From assembly GCA_964388445.1 (NCBI GenBank), contig CAYMAI010000009.1, positions 35,957 through 99,956 on the forward strand: a stretch of DNA of 64,000 bases. Reading direction: 5' to 3'. Under the pieces are notes generated by a model. The model saw nothing but the letters and a program-made list of their open reading frames with translations, was not told the origin of the DNA and did not search any database. The position numbers and the translations under genes were made by a program. This document shows positions 52,644-60,489 of this stretch, piece after piece. Numbering within the stretch: the first letter of the stretch is position 1; the number at the start of each line of letters is the position of its first letter. The DNA comes from CAYMAI01 sp964388445 (lineage in GTDB: Bacteria; 4484-113; JAGGVC01).

Positions 52644-53359
52644 GCCGCATTCTCCTTTCGAGTGCTTCCGGCTTCCGATATTTCGCCTTTGTCAATATGG
52701 ACGAGGCGCTTTGCCCGTTCCGCAACCGCCGGATCGTGAGTAACCATCAGTATCGTCTTGCCGAACCTGTCGTTAAGCGAACACAGAAGTTCGAGTATTC
52801 CGTTTGCCGATTCTCGGTCCAAGTTGCCGGTCGGTTCGTCGGCGAGGATTATTTTCGGGTCGGTCGCAATCGCGCGTGCAATCGCGACACGCTGCTCTTG
52901 TCCGCCGCTTAGCTGGCGCGGATAATGGTGCATTCTGTCGGCCAACCCGACAAGTTCGAGAGCCGTCAACACAAGTTTTTTGCGCTTTTCCTTCGTCAGC
53001 GGAAGCAGAAGAAGCGGAAGTTCGACGTTTTCATAAGCGGACAGCACCGGCATCAAATTAAACTGCTGAAAAATGTAACCTATCGTCCTTGTCCGCCAGG
53101 AGGCAAGCTCGTCTTCATTGAAATCGGTAATGTCTTCGCCGGCGATAATCACCCTTCCCGCGTTCGGTTTGTCGATTCCCGCGGCAATGTTCAAAAGCGT
53201 GGATTTGCCGCTGCCGGACGGCCCCATAAACGCGACGAACTCGCCTTTCCCGACTGTCAAGTCCACGCCGTCGAGCGGCGTAACTTCGGTATCGCCTTTG
53301 TAATAGGTTTTAACGATGCCCCGCATCGAAACCAATATGTCGTTTTTCGCCGCCGTCAT
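52640..53359 (-). CDS. ABC transporter ATP-binding protein, MacB/LolD type
   Basis: A 239-aa ATPase with Walker A MGPSGSGKSTLLNI, Q-loop FQQFNLMPVL, signature LSGGQEQRVAIARA, Walker B ILADEPTGNLD, and the H-loop VTHD. YENVELPLLL is typical of the MacB/LolD subfamily. The true ATG at 53359 overlaps the adaptor stop as ATGA; a longer frame upstream is out-of-frame coding sequence of that gene. Confidence 0.93.
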   Translation of the reverse strand: MTAAKNDILVSMRGIVKTYYKGDTEVTPLDGVDLTVGKGEFVAFMGPSGSGKSTLLNIAAGIDKPNAGRVIIAGEDITDFNEDELASWRTRTIGYIFQQFNLMPVLSAYENVELPLLLLPLTKEKRKKLVLTALELVGLADRMHHYPRQLSGGQEQRVAIARAIATDPKIILADEPTGNLDRESANGILELLCSLNDRFGKTILMVTHDPAVAERAKRLVHIDKGEISEAGSTRKENAA

Positions 53360-54693
53360 TCCTTCGCCGCCACCTTTTGCCCATGTTTGATACCGGAGGG
53401 ATTGAGGATAATTCTGTCGCTGGCGGATAATCCGGAAACCGCAAGCGCCATCCCCTGTTCTTCTCCTTCGAATTGGACCGCCCTGAACGCCGCCCGCCCA
53501 TCGATAAGGAGCATTACGCCCTGCCGTCCCGCTTCGTACGCGACCGCCTGCGCCGGAATTCGAATCGCGCTTTTTGTTTTTTCGGTCTCTTCTTTGCCGG
53601 TTTCTTTTTTGAGGAAAATGACTTTCACGCTCATGTCCGGAATGAAATCCGGCGGCGCGTCCGGTATTTCGATTTTCGCCTGTATCGTGTTTTTCTGCAG
53701 GTTCGCCCGCGGCATAATCGCCGATACGCGTCCCTCGACCACGCGATCGGGCAAGGCGTCCGTCGTTATCGCAACGCGCTGTCCTTCGAACACGCCTTGC
53801 ATTTCCCGCTGATTCACGTCCACCCAAGCCTGAATGCTTCCCGGTTTCATAATGCTGAAAATCGCGCCGGGAGATTCCGAATCGTAGCCGGGCGAAATCC
53901 AGTCGCCTTCACCGGCAAATCTTTCGAGTATTACGCCCGATACCGGCGCTTTAACCGCGCATTGCGCGGCGTTCCAATTCGCCCGTTCGTACGCGGCGAT
54001 TTCGGCGGCAAGCTCTGCACGAGCGATTTCCACGTCCTCTTTTCTCGCTCCTCGCCGCCTTATACTTACTTCCGATTCCCTTACCGCAACTTCGGATTTT
54101 GCAGATGCCAGTTCGGCGCGCGCTTCGTCAAGCTGTCGTTGCGCGACGACACCCGACGCGAACAGGCTCTCCGCCCTCTCGCATTCGGATTCGACTCTCG
54201 CGAGGCGCGCCTTTGCGCCCGATAAATCCGCTTCGGCCTGCGCGATTTCTTCGTTCCTGAATCCCGCCTCCAGCCTTTCAAGCCTTTTGCGGGCAACTTC
54301 GACCGAGCTTTTTCTAACCTTCGCTTCCTGCGCAAAAAGCGAGTCGTCCAGCCGGGCGATGACTTGGCCCGCCGTTACGAAATCGCCTTCGATCGCGGAA
54401 ATCGATTTCACTTTTCCTTCCACCAAAACGGATGCGATAACCGGGCCGGGCGGCTTGACTTCGAGATATCCGCCCGCGGAAATATCCCCAGCCGCCGCAC
54501 GCGATTCGCCGGGCTTTGCCGCGACGAAGATTTTCACTGCTGGCGGCGGAAAAAATCTGTCTCGCAATTCGAAATGCCACGCCGCCGCCGCAACGGCGGC
54601 AATAACCGCAATCGCCGCCGGCGCGCTCGACCGCCGCCGTTTTCTCGGCCTTCGTTCCGGCAAATCGATTTTCAAATCCTCGATGTCAGCCAT
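53356..54693 (-). CDS. HlyD/MacA-type periplasmic adaptor protein
   Basis: 445 aa: an N-terminal membrane anchor (about 20-42), a lipoyl-like domain (VLVEGKVKSISAIEGDFVTAGQVIARLDDS), a long coiled-coil hairpin (about 120-245, Ala/Glu/Arg-rich), the second lipoyl half APVSGVILERFAGEGDWI, then beta-barrel domains. It links the inner-membrane ABC permease to an outer-membrane pore, consistent with a diderm cell. It is 43 bases downstream of the ArsR gene. Confidence 0.9.
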   Translation of the reverse strand: MADIEDLKIDLPERRPRKRRRSSAPAAIAVIAAVAAAAWHFELRDRFFPPPAVKIFVAAKPGESRAAAGDISAGGYLEVKPPGPVIASVLVEGKVKSISAIEGDFVTAGQVIARLDDSLFAQEAKVRKSSVEVARKRLERLEAGFRNEEIAQAEADLSGAKARLARVESECERAESLFASGVVAQRQLDEARAELASAKSEVAVRESEVSIRRRGARKEDVEIARAELAAEIAAYERANWNAAQCAVKAPVSGVILERFAGEGDWISPGYDSESPGAIFSIMKPGSIQAWVDVNQREMQGVFEGQRVAITTDALPDRVVEGRVSAIMPRANLQKNTIQAKIEIPDAPPDFIPDMSVKVIFLKKETGKEETEKTKSAIRIPAQAVAYEAGRQGVMLLIDGRAAFRAVQFEGEEQGMALAVSGLSASDRIILNPSGIKHGQKVAAKE

Positions 54694-54736
54694 CTATTCC
54701 TTTCGTGTCGCGCCCAATTGGGACGCGCCGCGGCGT

Positions 54737-55192
54737 TCAGCTTTCCCGGCGGGATGCCGCTTCGCCCGCATCACCAGTGACGCAGATTCCTTTTTCCAAC
54801 AGCTCGACTACGCACGGATCGACAATCCGGTAAAGCATCTGATTTCCGCATCGCCTCGCCTCGATAATCCTTCGATTGGCAAGCCGCTGCAATTGATTCG
54901 AAACGGCCTGTGCGCTCATACCGATGGTTTCCGCCAGACAGCTTACGCACACCTCGCCTTCGCGCGCCAGAGTATGCAGCAGCCTTAGCCGCGTGTCGTT
55001 TGCGAGCACCTTGAAAACTTCCATCAGCGACCGCGCGTCTTCCTCGGTAATCAGACTGCGCCGGGACAGCTCGAGTTCGGTTGCGCAACAGGGCAGCGAC
55101 CCCGCCGCTTCCGTGCCGCGTACTCCGGCCGTTTGCACGCCGCCGGCCGCGCCGGCAAGCTCGAATTCAACTGCGGTAATGGCAATCGTCAT
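54737..55192 (-). CDS. ArsR/SmtB-family metal-responsive repressor
   Basis: 151 aa with a winged helix (VFKVLANDTRLRLLHTLAREGE, GMSAQAVSNQLQRLANRRIIEARR). Cysteines at 35, 36, 82, 85, 115, 127 and 137 suggest thiophilic metal binding: Cys35/36 in an N-terminal arm and Cys82/Cys85 in EVCVSCLAE parallel the alpha-3N-type sites of CadC/CmtR-like sensors, though spaced C-x2-C rather than C-x-C. It heads the exporter operon. GGAGG precedes the ATG. Upstream the minus strand has ATTG-AAATAAA-CAAT (near 55229-55243) as a possible operator. Confidence 0.85.
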   Translation of the reverse strand: MTIAITAVEFELAGAAGGVQTAGVRGTEAAGSLPCCATELELSRRSLITEEDARSLMEVFKVLANDTRLRLLHTLAREGEVCVSCLAETIGMSAQAVSNQLQRLANRRIIEARRCGNQMLYRIVDPCVVELLEKGICVTGDAGEAASRRES

Positions 55193-55309
55193 AAAACACC
55201 TCCGGTCAACTATTACATTAACACGTTTAATTGTTTATTTCAATAATTCGACCGCCGAAGTATGAAATTATTTTTAGATTTTCGGCCGTTATTGCGCCAG
55301 CGGCTTCGG

Positions 55310-57211
55310 TCAGCTTCCGGTCTCCAGCTTGTCGAGTATTTCCACGCGCCGCGTTTCGATTAGAGTTTCGATTTCGCCTCGAAGCGCCGATATCGCTTCC
55401 GCCGCGTCGGCGGCATCGCCGTTTTCCTTCGCAAGCCGTTTTTCGAATGCGTCGAGCGTTTGAATCAGGAGCGCGCTCGTTTCTCCGATAATGTCGTCGT
55501 AAACGATGCCCACGCTTTGAGTCCGTGTCAGGGGCAGGGCGGATGACTCGGTCCAAGCCGGAAGTTCGGCGTCTATTTCGCCGAGAACGAATCCGGCGTC
55601 GGCGATTTCCTTATGCAGCCACCTCAAATATCTGCTTATGCGGTTTTCCGCGCTGTCGCCCGGATGCGCCGGACCTTGCAGCGCATATTCGCCGCCCGCT
55701 TCGACCTTTTCCGCCGCCGCCTTTTCGTATCGAACGCCCGGCTTCGGCGCCCTCGCACGCTCGCGCACGGTCGCCTCGGTTTTCGCGATTTCCACGCCGT
55801 GAACGAGCGGCAGTTCGACGGTTTCGTCCTCGACGGCGACCGCAGCGTTATATCCAATGTTTTGAAGATGTTCCCGGAAAGATTCCAGCGCGTTTTGCTC
55901 GCCGTGAACGAGAAAAACGTTCGCCGGTTTTTCTTCCATCTGCTCAAGCCAGCCTGTCAGGTTGTCCCGGTCGGCGTGCGCGCTAAACCCGTGAATCGTC
56001 GAAATTCTCGCGTTCACCTTCACGTTTTCGCCGTAAAGTTTCACGCTTTTCACGCCTTCGACAAGCATCCTTCCAAGCGTGCCGTGCGCCTGATATCCCA
56101 CGAAAAGCACGCTCGCGCGCCCTTCCGCAAGGTGGTTCGCAAGGTGATGCCTTACCCGCCCCGCCGTGCACATTCCGCTGGCGCTGATGACCACGCGCGG
56201 CCCCTTCAGGAAGTTTAGCTTTTTCGAATCGTCAACGGTGTCGGTGAATTCCAGCCACTCCGCCTTGAACGGATTAATGCCTTTGCCGAGAAGCGCCGAT
56301 AGCTCTTTGTCGAAACACTCCGGATGCGCGCCGACGATTTCGGTCGCCCGCCTCGAAAGCGGCGAATCCACGTACACCTTGAACGAGGGCCAATCCTTCC
56401 GCTCGCGTTTCAGCATCGAAAGGTAATACAAAAGCGTCTGCGCCCTTCCGACCGCAAAACTCGGGATTATCAGCGGCCCCTGCAATTTCAACATCTCCTC
56501 GATTTCCGCCGCGAGCTGGTCTTTGCGCATTCCGAAGTTTTCGTGGTTTCTGTCGCCGTACGTGCTTTCGAGCAGCAGATAATCCGCCCGCTCGAACGCC
56601 TTCGGGTCTTTCAATATCGCCGTATTCGGCATTCCAATGTCGCCGGACGCCACTACGGTCGCCGCGCCTTCCATCGTTTTCACGACTATTTCGACAGACG
56701 CGCTGCCGAGAATGTGTCCGGCGTCCCTGAACCGCACGGTGATGTTTCGGGAAAGCTCTATGCGCTCTTCATACTCCACTCCCCTGAATCTTCGCATCGC
56801 CGTTTCTACGTCCGCCGCGGTATACAGCGCATGCGACTGGACGCGGTCCCTGTCAACGTTTCGCTTTCGGGAATATTCCGCATCGCGCTCCTGTATGTGC
56901 GCGCTGTCCAGAAGTAGCGGATGCGCAAGGTCTTTCGTCGCTTCCGTGCATACGATCGTTCCCTTGAATCCGAACTTTACGAGCCGCGGAATAAGCCCGC
57001 AGTGGTCGATATGCGCGTGCGTCAGAAGCAGAAAGTCTATGTCCGACGGGTCGAACCCGAAGCCTAGGTAATTGCGCTGCTCCAGCTCGCGGCTGCCTTG
57101 AAACATCCCGCAATCGACCAGGATTTTGCCGACGCCCGTGTTGATAAGGTGGCAGCTGCCCGTAACCGTGCCCGCGGCGCCGAGAAATGTAATCCGAATT
57201 CCTTTTGTCAT
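55310..57211 (-). CDS. MBL/beta-CASP family ribonuclease-like protein
   Basis: 633 aa. The metallo-beta-lactamase part has the zinc motif LLTHAHIDHCGLIPRL, DAGHILGSASVEI and ASGDIG; the beta-CASP region follows, with SASGMCTAGRVRHHL, FVGYQAHGTLGRML and IHGFSAHADRDNL. These fit the YSH1/CPSF73-like mRNA-processing nucleases found in many bacteria. The last 170 residues form an extra helical extension with no recognised domain. I choose ATG at 57211; a GTG one codon earlier is possible. TAGAAT ends 8 bases before the ATG, again without a Shine-Dalgarno. Confidence 0.9.
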   Translation of the reverse strand: MTKGIRITFLGAAGTVTGSCHLINTGVGKILVDCGMFQGSRELEQRNYLGFGFDPSDIDFLLLTHAHIDHCGLIPRLVKFGFKGTIVCTEATKDLAHPLLLDSAHIQERDAEYSRKRNVDRDRVQSHALYTAADVETAMRRFRGVEYEERIELSRNITVRFRDAGHILGSASVEIVVKTMEGAATVVASGDIGMPNTAILKDPKAFERADYLLLESTYGDRNHENFGMRKDQLAAEIEEMLKLQGPLIIPSFAVGRAQTLLYYLSMLKRERKDWPSFKVYVDSPLSRRATEIVGAHPECFDKELSALLGKGINPFKAEWLEFTDTVDDSKKLNFLKGPRVVISASGMCTAGRVRHHLANHLAEGRASVLFVGYQAHGTLGRMLVEGVKSVKLYGENVKVNARISTIHGFSAHADRDNLTGWLEQMEEKPANVFLVHGEQNALESFREHLQNIGYNAAVAVEDETVELPLVHGVEIAKTEATVRERARAPKPGVRYEKAAAEKVEAGGEYALQGPAHPGDSAENRISRYLRWLHKEIADAGFVLGEIDAELPAWTESSALPLTRTQSVGIVYDDIIGETSALLIQTLDAFEKRLAKENGDAADAAEAISALRGEIETLIETRRVEILDKLETGS

Positions 57212-57335
57212 CACGGCGCATTCTATCAGCTTTGAATTTTTCCCGCCGAAGTCTAGAAAGCCCCATTGTTAAAAAAGACACAAGGCCGCTAGACAAGCGG
57301 CAAAGAGGCATTATGGATAGAATAAATTCGGGGAG

Positions 57336-57680
57336 ATGCATATTTTCGAACTATATTCCGCGCTCGGGGACGAGATTACGTACCGGATCGCGATTTTGCT
57401 CGCCAGGTATCGGTTGAGCGTGGGCGAGATTGTTTACGCGCTCGAACTCAAACAGCCTCACGTCTCGCACAAACTGGCCAAACTCAGGAAATACGGATGC
57501 GTGGCCGCCGTCAGGGAAGGGCGGCAAATCTATTACGAAATGCGGCGGCCGTGCAAAAGCGTGGTGATTTCCGGCGACGAGAGATGGCGGGAGTTGCACC
57601 CCGACGAAAGCGCCGCCTGCAGCCGCGACCTCGCAAAGCTCTCCGAAATCGTCAAAGACCTCGCCGCACGCCGCCACTGA
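57336..57680 (+). CDS. ArsR-family transcriptional regulator
   Basis: A 114-aa winged-helix protein (LYSALGDEITYRIAILLARYRLSVGEIVYALELKQPHVSHKLAKL, YYEMRRPC). It lacks the clustered cysteines of the larger ArsR at 54737, so a metal ligand set is not evident. It is divergent from the beta-CASP gene, with TAGAAT at 57318-57323 and GGGGAG immediately against the ATG. The neighbouring region downstream is repeat-rich and gene-free. Confidence 0.82.
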   Translation: MHIFELYSALGDEITYRIAILLARYRLSVGEIVYALELKQPHVSHKLAKLRKYGCVAAVREGRQIYYEMRRPCKSVVISGDERWRELHPDESAACSRDLAKLSEIVKDLAARRH

Positions 57681-57734
57681 CGGCGAAAAGCCACAGCCGC
57701 ATCGCAAAACCGTGCCGCTTATCGCCCGCTTTTC

Positions 57735-57912
57735 TTGGGAGTAAGCCACGGAAGTGGCTTCTTTATATAATGCACGGAAGTGCCGCAATGAAAATTCCAG
57801 CCTTTTGCCTTGGGAGTAAGCCACGGCAGTATTTTCGCTATGTATTCCTCGGAATAAGCCAGCTTGGGAGTAAGCCACGGAAGTGGCTTCTTTATATAAT
57901 GCACGGAAGTGC
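57735..57912 (+). repeat. REP-like paired-hairpin repeats, copies 1-3
   Basis: Copies at 57735-57783 and 57864-57912 are near-identical; a degenerate one starts at 57810. Each reads TTGGGAGTAA, then AAGCCAC-GGAA-GTGGCTT, then CTTTATATAAT, then GCAC-GGAA-GTGC: two hairpins sharing a GGAA loop. The interval 57681-58232 has no complete gene. Confidence 0.8.
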
Positions 57913-57998
57913 ATTTGATAAAAAAACCGATCTAAAATCCACTTCCGGTACCGCCTTCCGTCAAAGTCCCTCCCGGCGCATTTGCCCGACGCGCTATT

Positions 57999-58051
57999 CG
58001 CCGCACTTCCGTGCGGCGCATAAAGAATTTACTTCCGTAAATTACTCCCAA
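57999..58051 (-). repeat. REP-like paired-hairpin repeat, inverted copy 4
   Basis: On the minus strand: TTGGGAGT, AATTTAC-GGAA-GTAAATT, CTTTATGC, and GCCGCAC-GGAA-GTGCGGC. The loops and spacer match copies 1 and 3, but both stems have different, still complementary sequences. Confidence 0.8.
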
Positions 58052-58235
58052 GCGCGACCGCGGCCGCTGCCGCTGCGCGCGATGAGATACGTATCGCCCG
58101 TCGTGGTTTCGGCGCGCTCGTAGCCGTATGTATTCGATGGCAGGCCGCCGGGGGAATAGTCGTAATCGTATTGTTCGAGCGTGCTAAAGCGGGCCGTCGT
58201 CGTCCTTCAAAACGTGCTGCGTCTTAAAGCTATTA
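58042..58235 (-). pseudogene. Frameshifted YD/Rhs-type protein fragment
   Basis: Minus-strand translation gives FKTQHVLKDDDGPL, then a stop; shifting by one base at the CTTT near 58186 continues as STLEQYDYDYSPGG, LPSNTYGYERAETT, TYLIARSGSG and ends at a TAA supplied by repeat copy 4. The Y-D alternation resembles YD-repeat/Rhs core sequence. It begins right behind the stop of the AT-rich gene, as displaced Rhs fragments do. Confidence 0.5.
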
Positions 58236-59045
58236 ATCATGGTGCACATTCTTGCTTCCATTACTTGCAACGTTTTTTTGATTAATTCCACGAATTGCGT
58301 ATCCAGACAGAAACGCCACCACTCCTAGTATTATCATCATTATTGCCCAAATATCATTCAGTTTAGATTTTGTCTGTACAATATTAGGCATACTTTTGTC
58401 TTGCAACAACGTCATTCCTTGGGTCTGAGAATCAGGATCGAAGCTTTGCCCAGGGGCATAAATGTAAACAATGTAGCGCGATACATTTTCATTGCCGCTC
58501 ACTAGCGATGAAATAGAAGGAGAATACCACTCCAATACATCTGTTTTCGCAATGTCAACAAAATCCAAGTGTCGCGTAACAAGTATATATTTACCGGGAT
58601 TAATGTCTGGCACAAAAAGCAGTTCTAGGGTCGGTTCATAAATATCTTGAAACTCAACATTATTAAATCCTGTATCAGCATACATATCGTATTTTGCCAT
58701 AAACTTAACAACTCGTATAGTATAGGTGTAGTCTAATTCCTCGATAATGCTGTTTAACTTTATGTTAGATTGCAATGCCGAAAGATATTTATTATATGGT
58801 AGAAAATATACTTTGGTATGCTGAGACTCAATACCAGATGCTTTTAATAAAATAGGGGATCCTACTTCAGCTATATTGTTCATAACACCCTCAATCTGGT
58901 ATGATGAATCGGTAGTGATACGGATACTACTATACTTACTCGCCAATGTCGCGTAATTTGGCCTGTTTGCGTTATTACTTGCAGTCGCAAACATACATAA
59001 TATGTATGCTAGCATTAGAACCATTGAAAGTATAATAAATCTCAT
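58233..59045 (-). CDS. AT-rich membrane protein, candidate immunity protein
   Basis: 270 aa with an N-terminal hydrophobic segment (about 4-22) acting as signal or anchor, an extracytoplasmic domain rich in Ser, Asn, Ile and Tyr, and a C-terminal membrane helix (about residues 236-255, IMMIILGVVAFLSGYAI). No family is recognised. Base composition is far richer in A and T than the neighbours, a sign of transfer. It starts 5 bases after the HExxH-containing gene, so the pair is co-transcribed, as toxin-immunity pairs are. I chose the ATG at 59045. Confidence 0.65.
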   Translation of the reverse strand: MRFIILSMVLMLAYILCMFATASNNANRPNYATLASKYSSIRITTDSSYQIEGVMNNIAEVGSPILLKASGIESQHTKVYFLPYNKYLSALQSNIKLNSIIEELDYTYTIRVVKFMAKYDMYADTGFNNVEFQDIYEPTLELLFVPDINPGKYILVTRHLDFVDIAKTDVLEWYSPSISSLVSGNENVSRYIVYIYAPGQSFDPDSQTQGMTLLQDKSMPNIVQTKSKLNDIWAIMMIILGVVAFLSGYAIRGINQKNVASNGSKNVHHD

Positions 59046-59050
59046 AATTA

Positions 59051-60310
59051 CTAAACTGCCGAAAAACATTCCTCAAAACAGCACTTAATGAGTTGAACGG
59101 CAAGGTTGTTTAAATTCCCTGTAGTTGGACCCGCCAAGTGCGACCAGCAACCTGGATGGCAATGGTGCATTAACTCGTGTGCCAGCCACATAGCAGGGCT
59201 GCAAAAATCGGCCAAATTGCCGACTGCCCCGATTCCAGGTTTTTTGCAGCCAAGAATATAGCCTTGAGCCCTTGGCGTACAATCTGGGGTAAAACATGCA
59301 CCGCAGGCAACCATTACTGCTTTGGGGTCAAAAGCACAGCCTTCGCATTTCCTGATTCCATAACAATTACTTTGACTCGGTACGGGGAAAAAAAAGCGGT
59401 TAACTTCGACGCAAATGAACTTTCCTGCGCCTGCCGATAACCACTTAAGCATACATAACAAGTCGCTCTCCAGCAACTTGTACTGACCAACAGATCCACT
59501 TGACGGTAAATCCATTGGTTTATTCCTTAACGAATCAAGCCAGCAAAGAATACAATGTTTTAATTTGGTAGCCGCGTTAAGATAAAATGAAAATGAATTT
59601 GCTGGGCATAATATTGGCATAGAAGAAAGTTCGACCTGGGAAGAAATACAGGTTCTAACGTCACAGCAAAAGGAAAGAAACTCTTCTTCAGTTTGCGCTT
59701 TTGGTCCTTCACTTGAGCACCGCCGACAATTTGATTTCGGATAATTCTTACCTCCTCCGTCTAGTCCTTCTCCCCCTCCTCCCGTTCCTCCCGGCCCCGT
59801 TCCGCCGCCGCCGAAGCCGACCGTCGGCGTGACGGACGCCTGCGGGCGAAGATTGCCGATTTGAAACATTCCATGGGGGAAGAAATCGCCGTATCCTCTT
59901 CCGCCCGGATTAAGGTCCCTGCCCAGCATCCAGCTTTTGACGCGCGCACCTTCGTACATCAGGTTCGCACCGTTCGCAAGGCAGGATTTGCGCAAGTGGA
60001 ACTTGCGCCGTGGAGTGCGGCGGTCTTGCCGCCGCCCTGTTTCCGCAGGCTTGCCTGCGGGAGACGCCGGAGCAAGCTTAGGCATTGACGGCGCGAGCAA
60101 GCTCCCGCACTCCATGGAAACGCTTCGCGTTTCACGAGGACGAGCGCGACTCGCCGCTATATCGGATTTTTCCTGAAATGGATTTTGCAGGCTGGAAGCA
60201 TGCGCTACGGACATTATTGGAAATGGATTTTGCAGGCTGGAAGCCTGCGCTACATACGAACTGCGCGCCTTTTGTGAAATAGCCCCAGATTTAAAAAAAC
60301 GCTTCGGCAT
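59051..60310 (-). CDS. Rhs-like C-terminal tip with cysteine-rich HExxH metalloprotease domain
   Basis: The 419-aa frame is composite. The first 115 codons run through repeat DNA and may not be real coding sequence. From about 59965 it reads NLMYEGARVKSWMLGRDLNP, GRGYGDFFPHGMFQIGNL, then a Gly-rich linker (59750-59818) and an AT-rich part with 23 cysteines and the zincin motif HELMH (residues 378-382 of this frame, in WLAHELMHHC). The layout, conserved leader, Gly linker, variable tip, resembles polymorphic toxin C-termini. The start is uncertain and the gene could be a displaced (orphan) tip. Confidence 0.5.
   Translation of the reverse strand: MPKRFFKSGAISQKARSSYVAQASSLQNPFPIMSVAHASSLQNPFQEKSDIAASRARPRETRSVSMECGSLLAPSMPKLAPASPAGKPAETGRRQDRRTPRRKFHLRKSCLANGANLMYEGARVKSWMLGRDLNPGGRGYGDFFPHGMFQIGNLRPQASVTPTVGFGGGGTGPGGTGGGGEGLDGGGKNYPKSNCRRCSSEGPKAQTEEEFLSFCCDVRTCISSQVELSSMPILCPANSFSFYLNAATKLKHCILCWLDSLRNKPMDLPSSGSVGQYKLLESDLLCMLKWLSAGAGKFICVEVNRFFFPVPSQSNCYGIRKCEGCAFDPKAVMVACGACFTPDCTPRAQGYILGCKKPGIGAVGNLADFCSPAMWLAHELMHHCHPGCWSHLAGPTTGNLNNLAVQLIKCCFEECFSAV
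60012..60115. repeat. Nested inverted repeats
   Basis: TGGAGTGC near 60012 pairs with GCACTCCA near 60107. Inside are GGCGG-TCTTG-CCGCC, CCGCAGGC-TT-GCCTGCGG and two AGCAAGCT copies. The element resembles intergenic hairpin repeats of uncultured bacteria and overlaps the doubtful 5' part of the Rhs-like frame. Confidence 0.65.
60175..60253. repeat. Two direct repeats of a 34-bp hairpin element
   Basis: Units at 60175-60208 and 60220-60253 begin GAAATGGATTTTGCAGGCTG and end TGCGCTAC, differing by one base. The core GCAGGCT-GGA-AGCCTGC is a perfect hairpin in the second unit and has one mismatch in the first. From 60311 to 60489 no gene is seen, only short palindromes such as AGCTATACAGCT. Confidence 0.8.
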
Positions 60311-60489
60311 GTTTTCTCCGCCGGGGAAAGAATACCATGACATTGCAGTAATTGCAAAGTTCATTTGAATATCCGTTTCGCGGAGCTATACAGCTCGCGA
60401 GCCTGCGAGCGCCAACCAATCGCCTGCGCCGTCGTCATTGGCGGAATTGACTTGGCAAATTCTTCAAATGCCGAATATCTGATTTCCGC

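Noticed and set aside
53360..53827. N-terminal extension of the ABC ATPase
   Set aside because: It is the out-of-frame translation of the adaptor gene; the ATPase starts at 53359 with an ATGA overlap.
57735..58051. CRISPR array
   Set aside because: Repeats are few, differently oriented, unevenly spaced and each folds into two hairpins; no spacers of even length and no cas genes.
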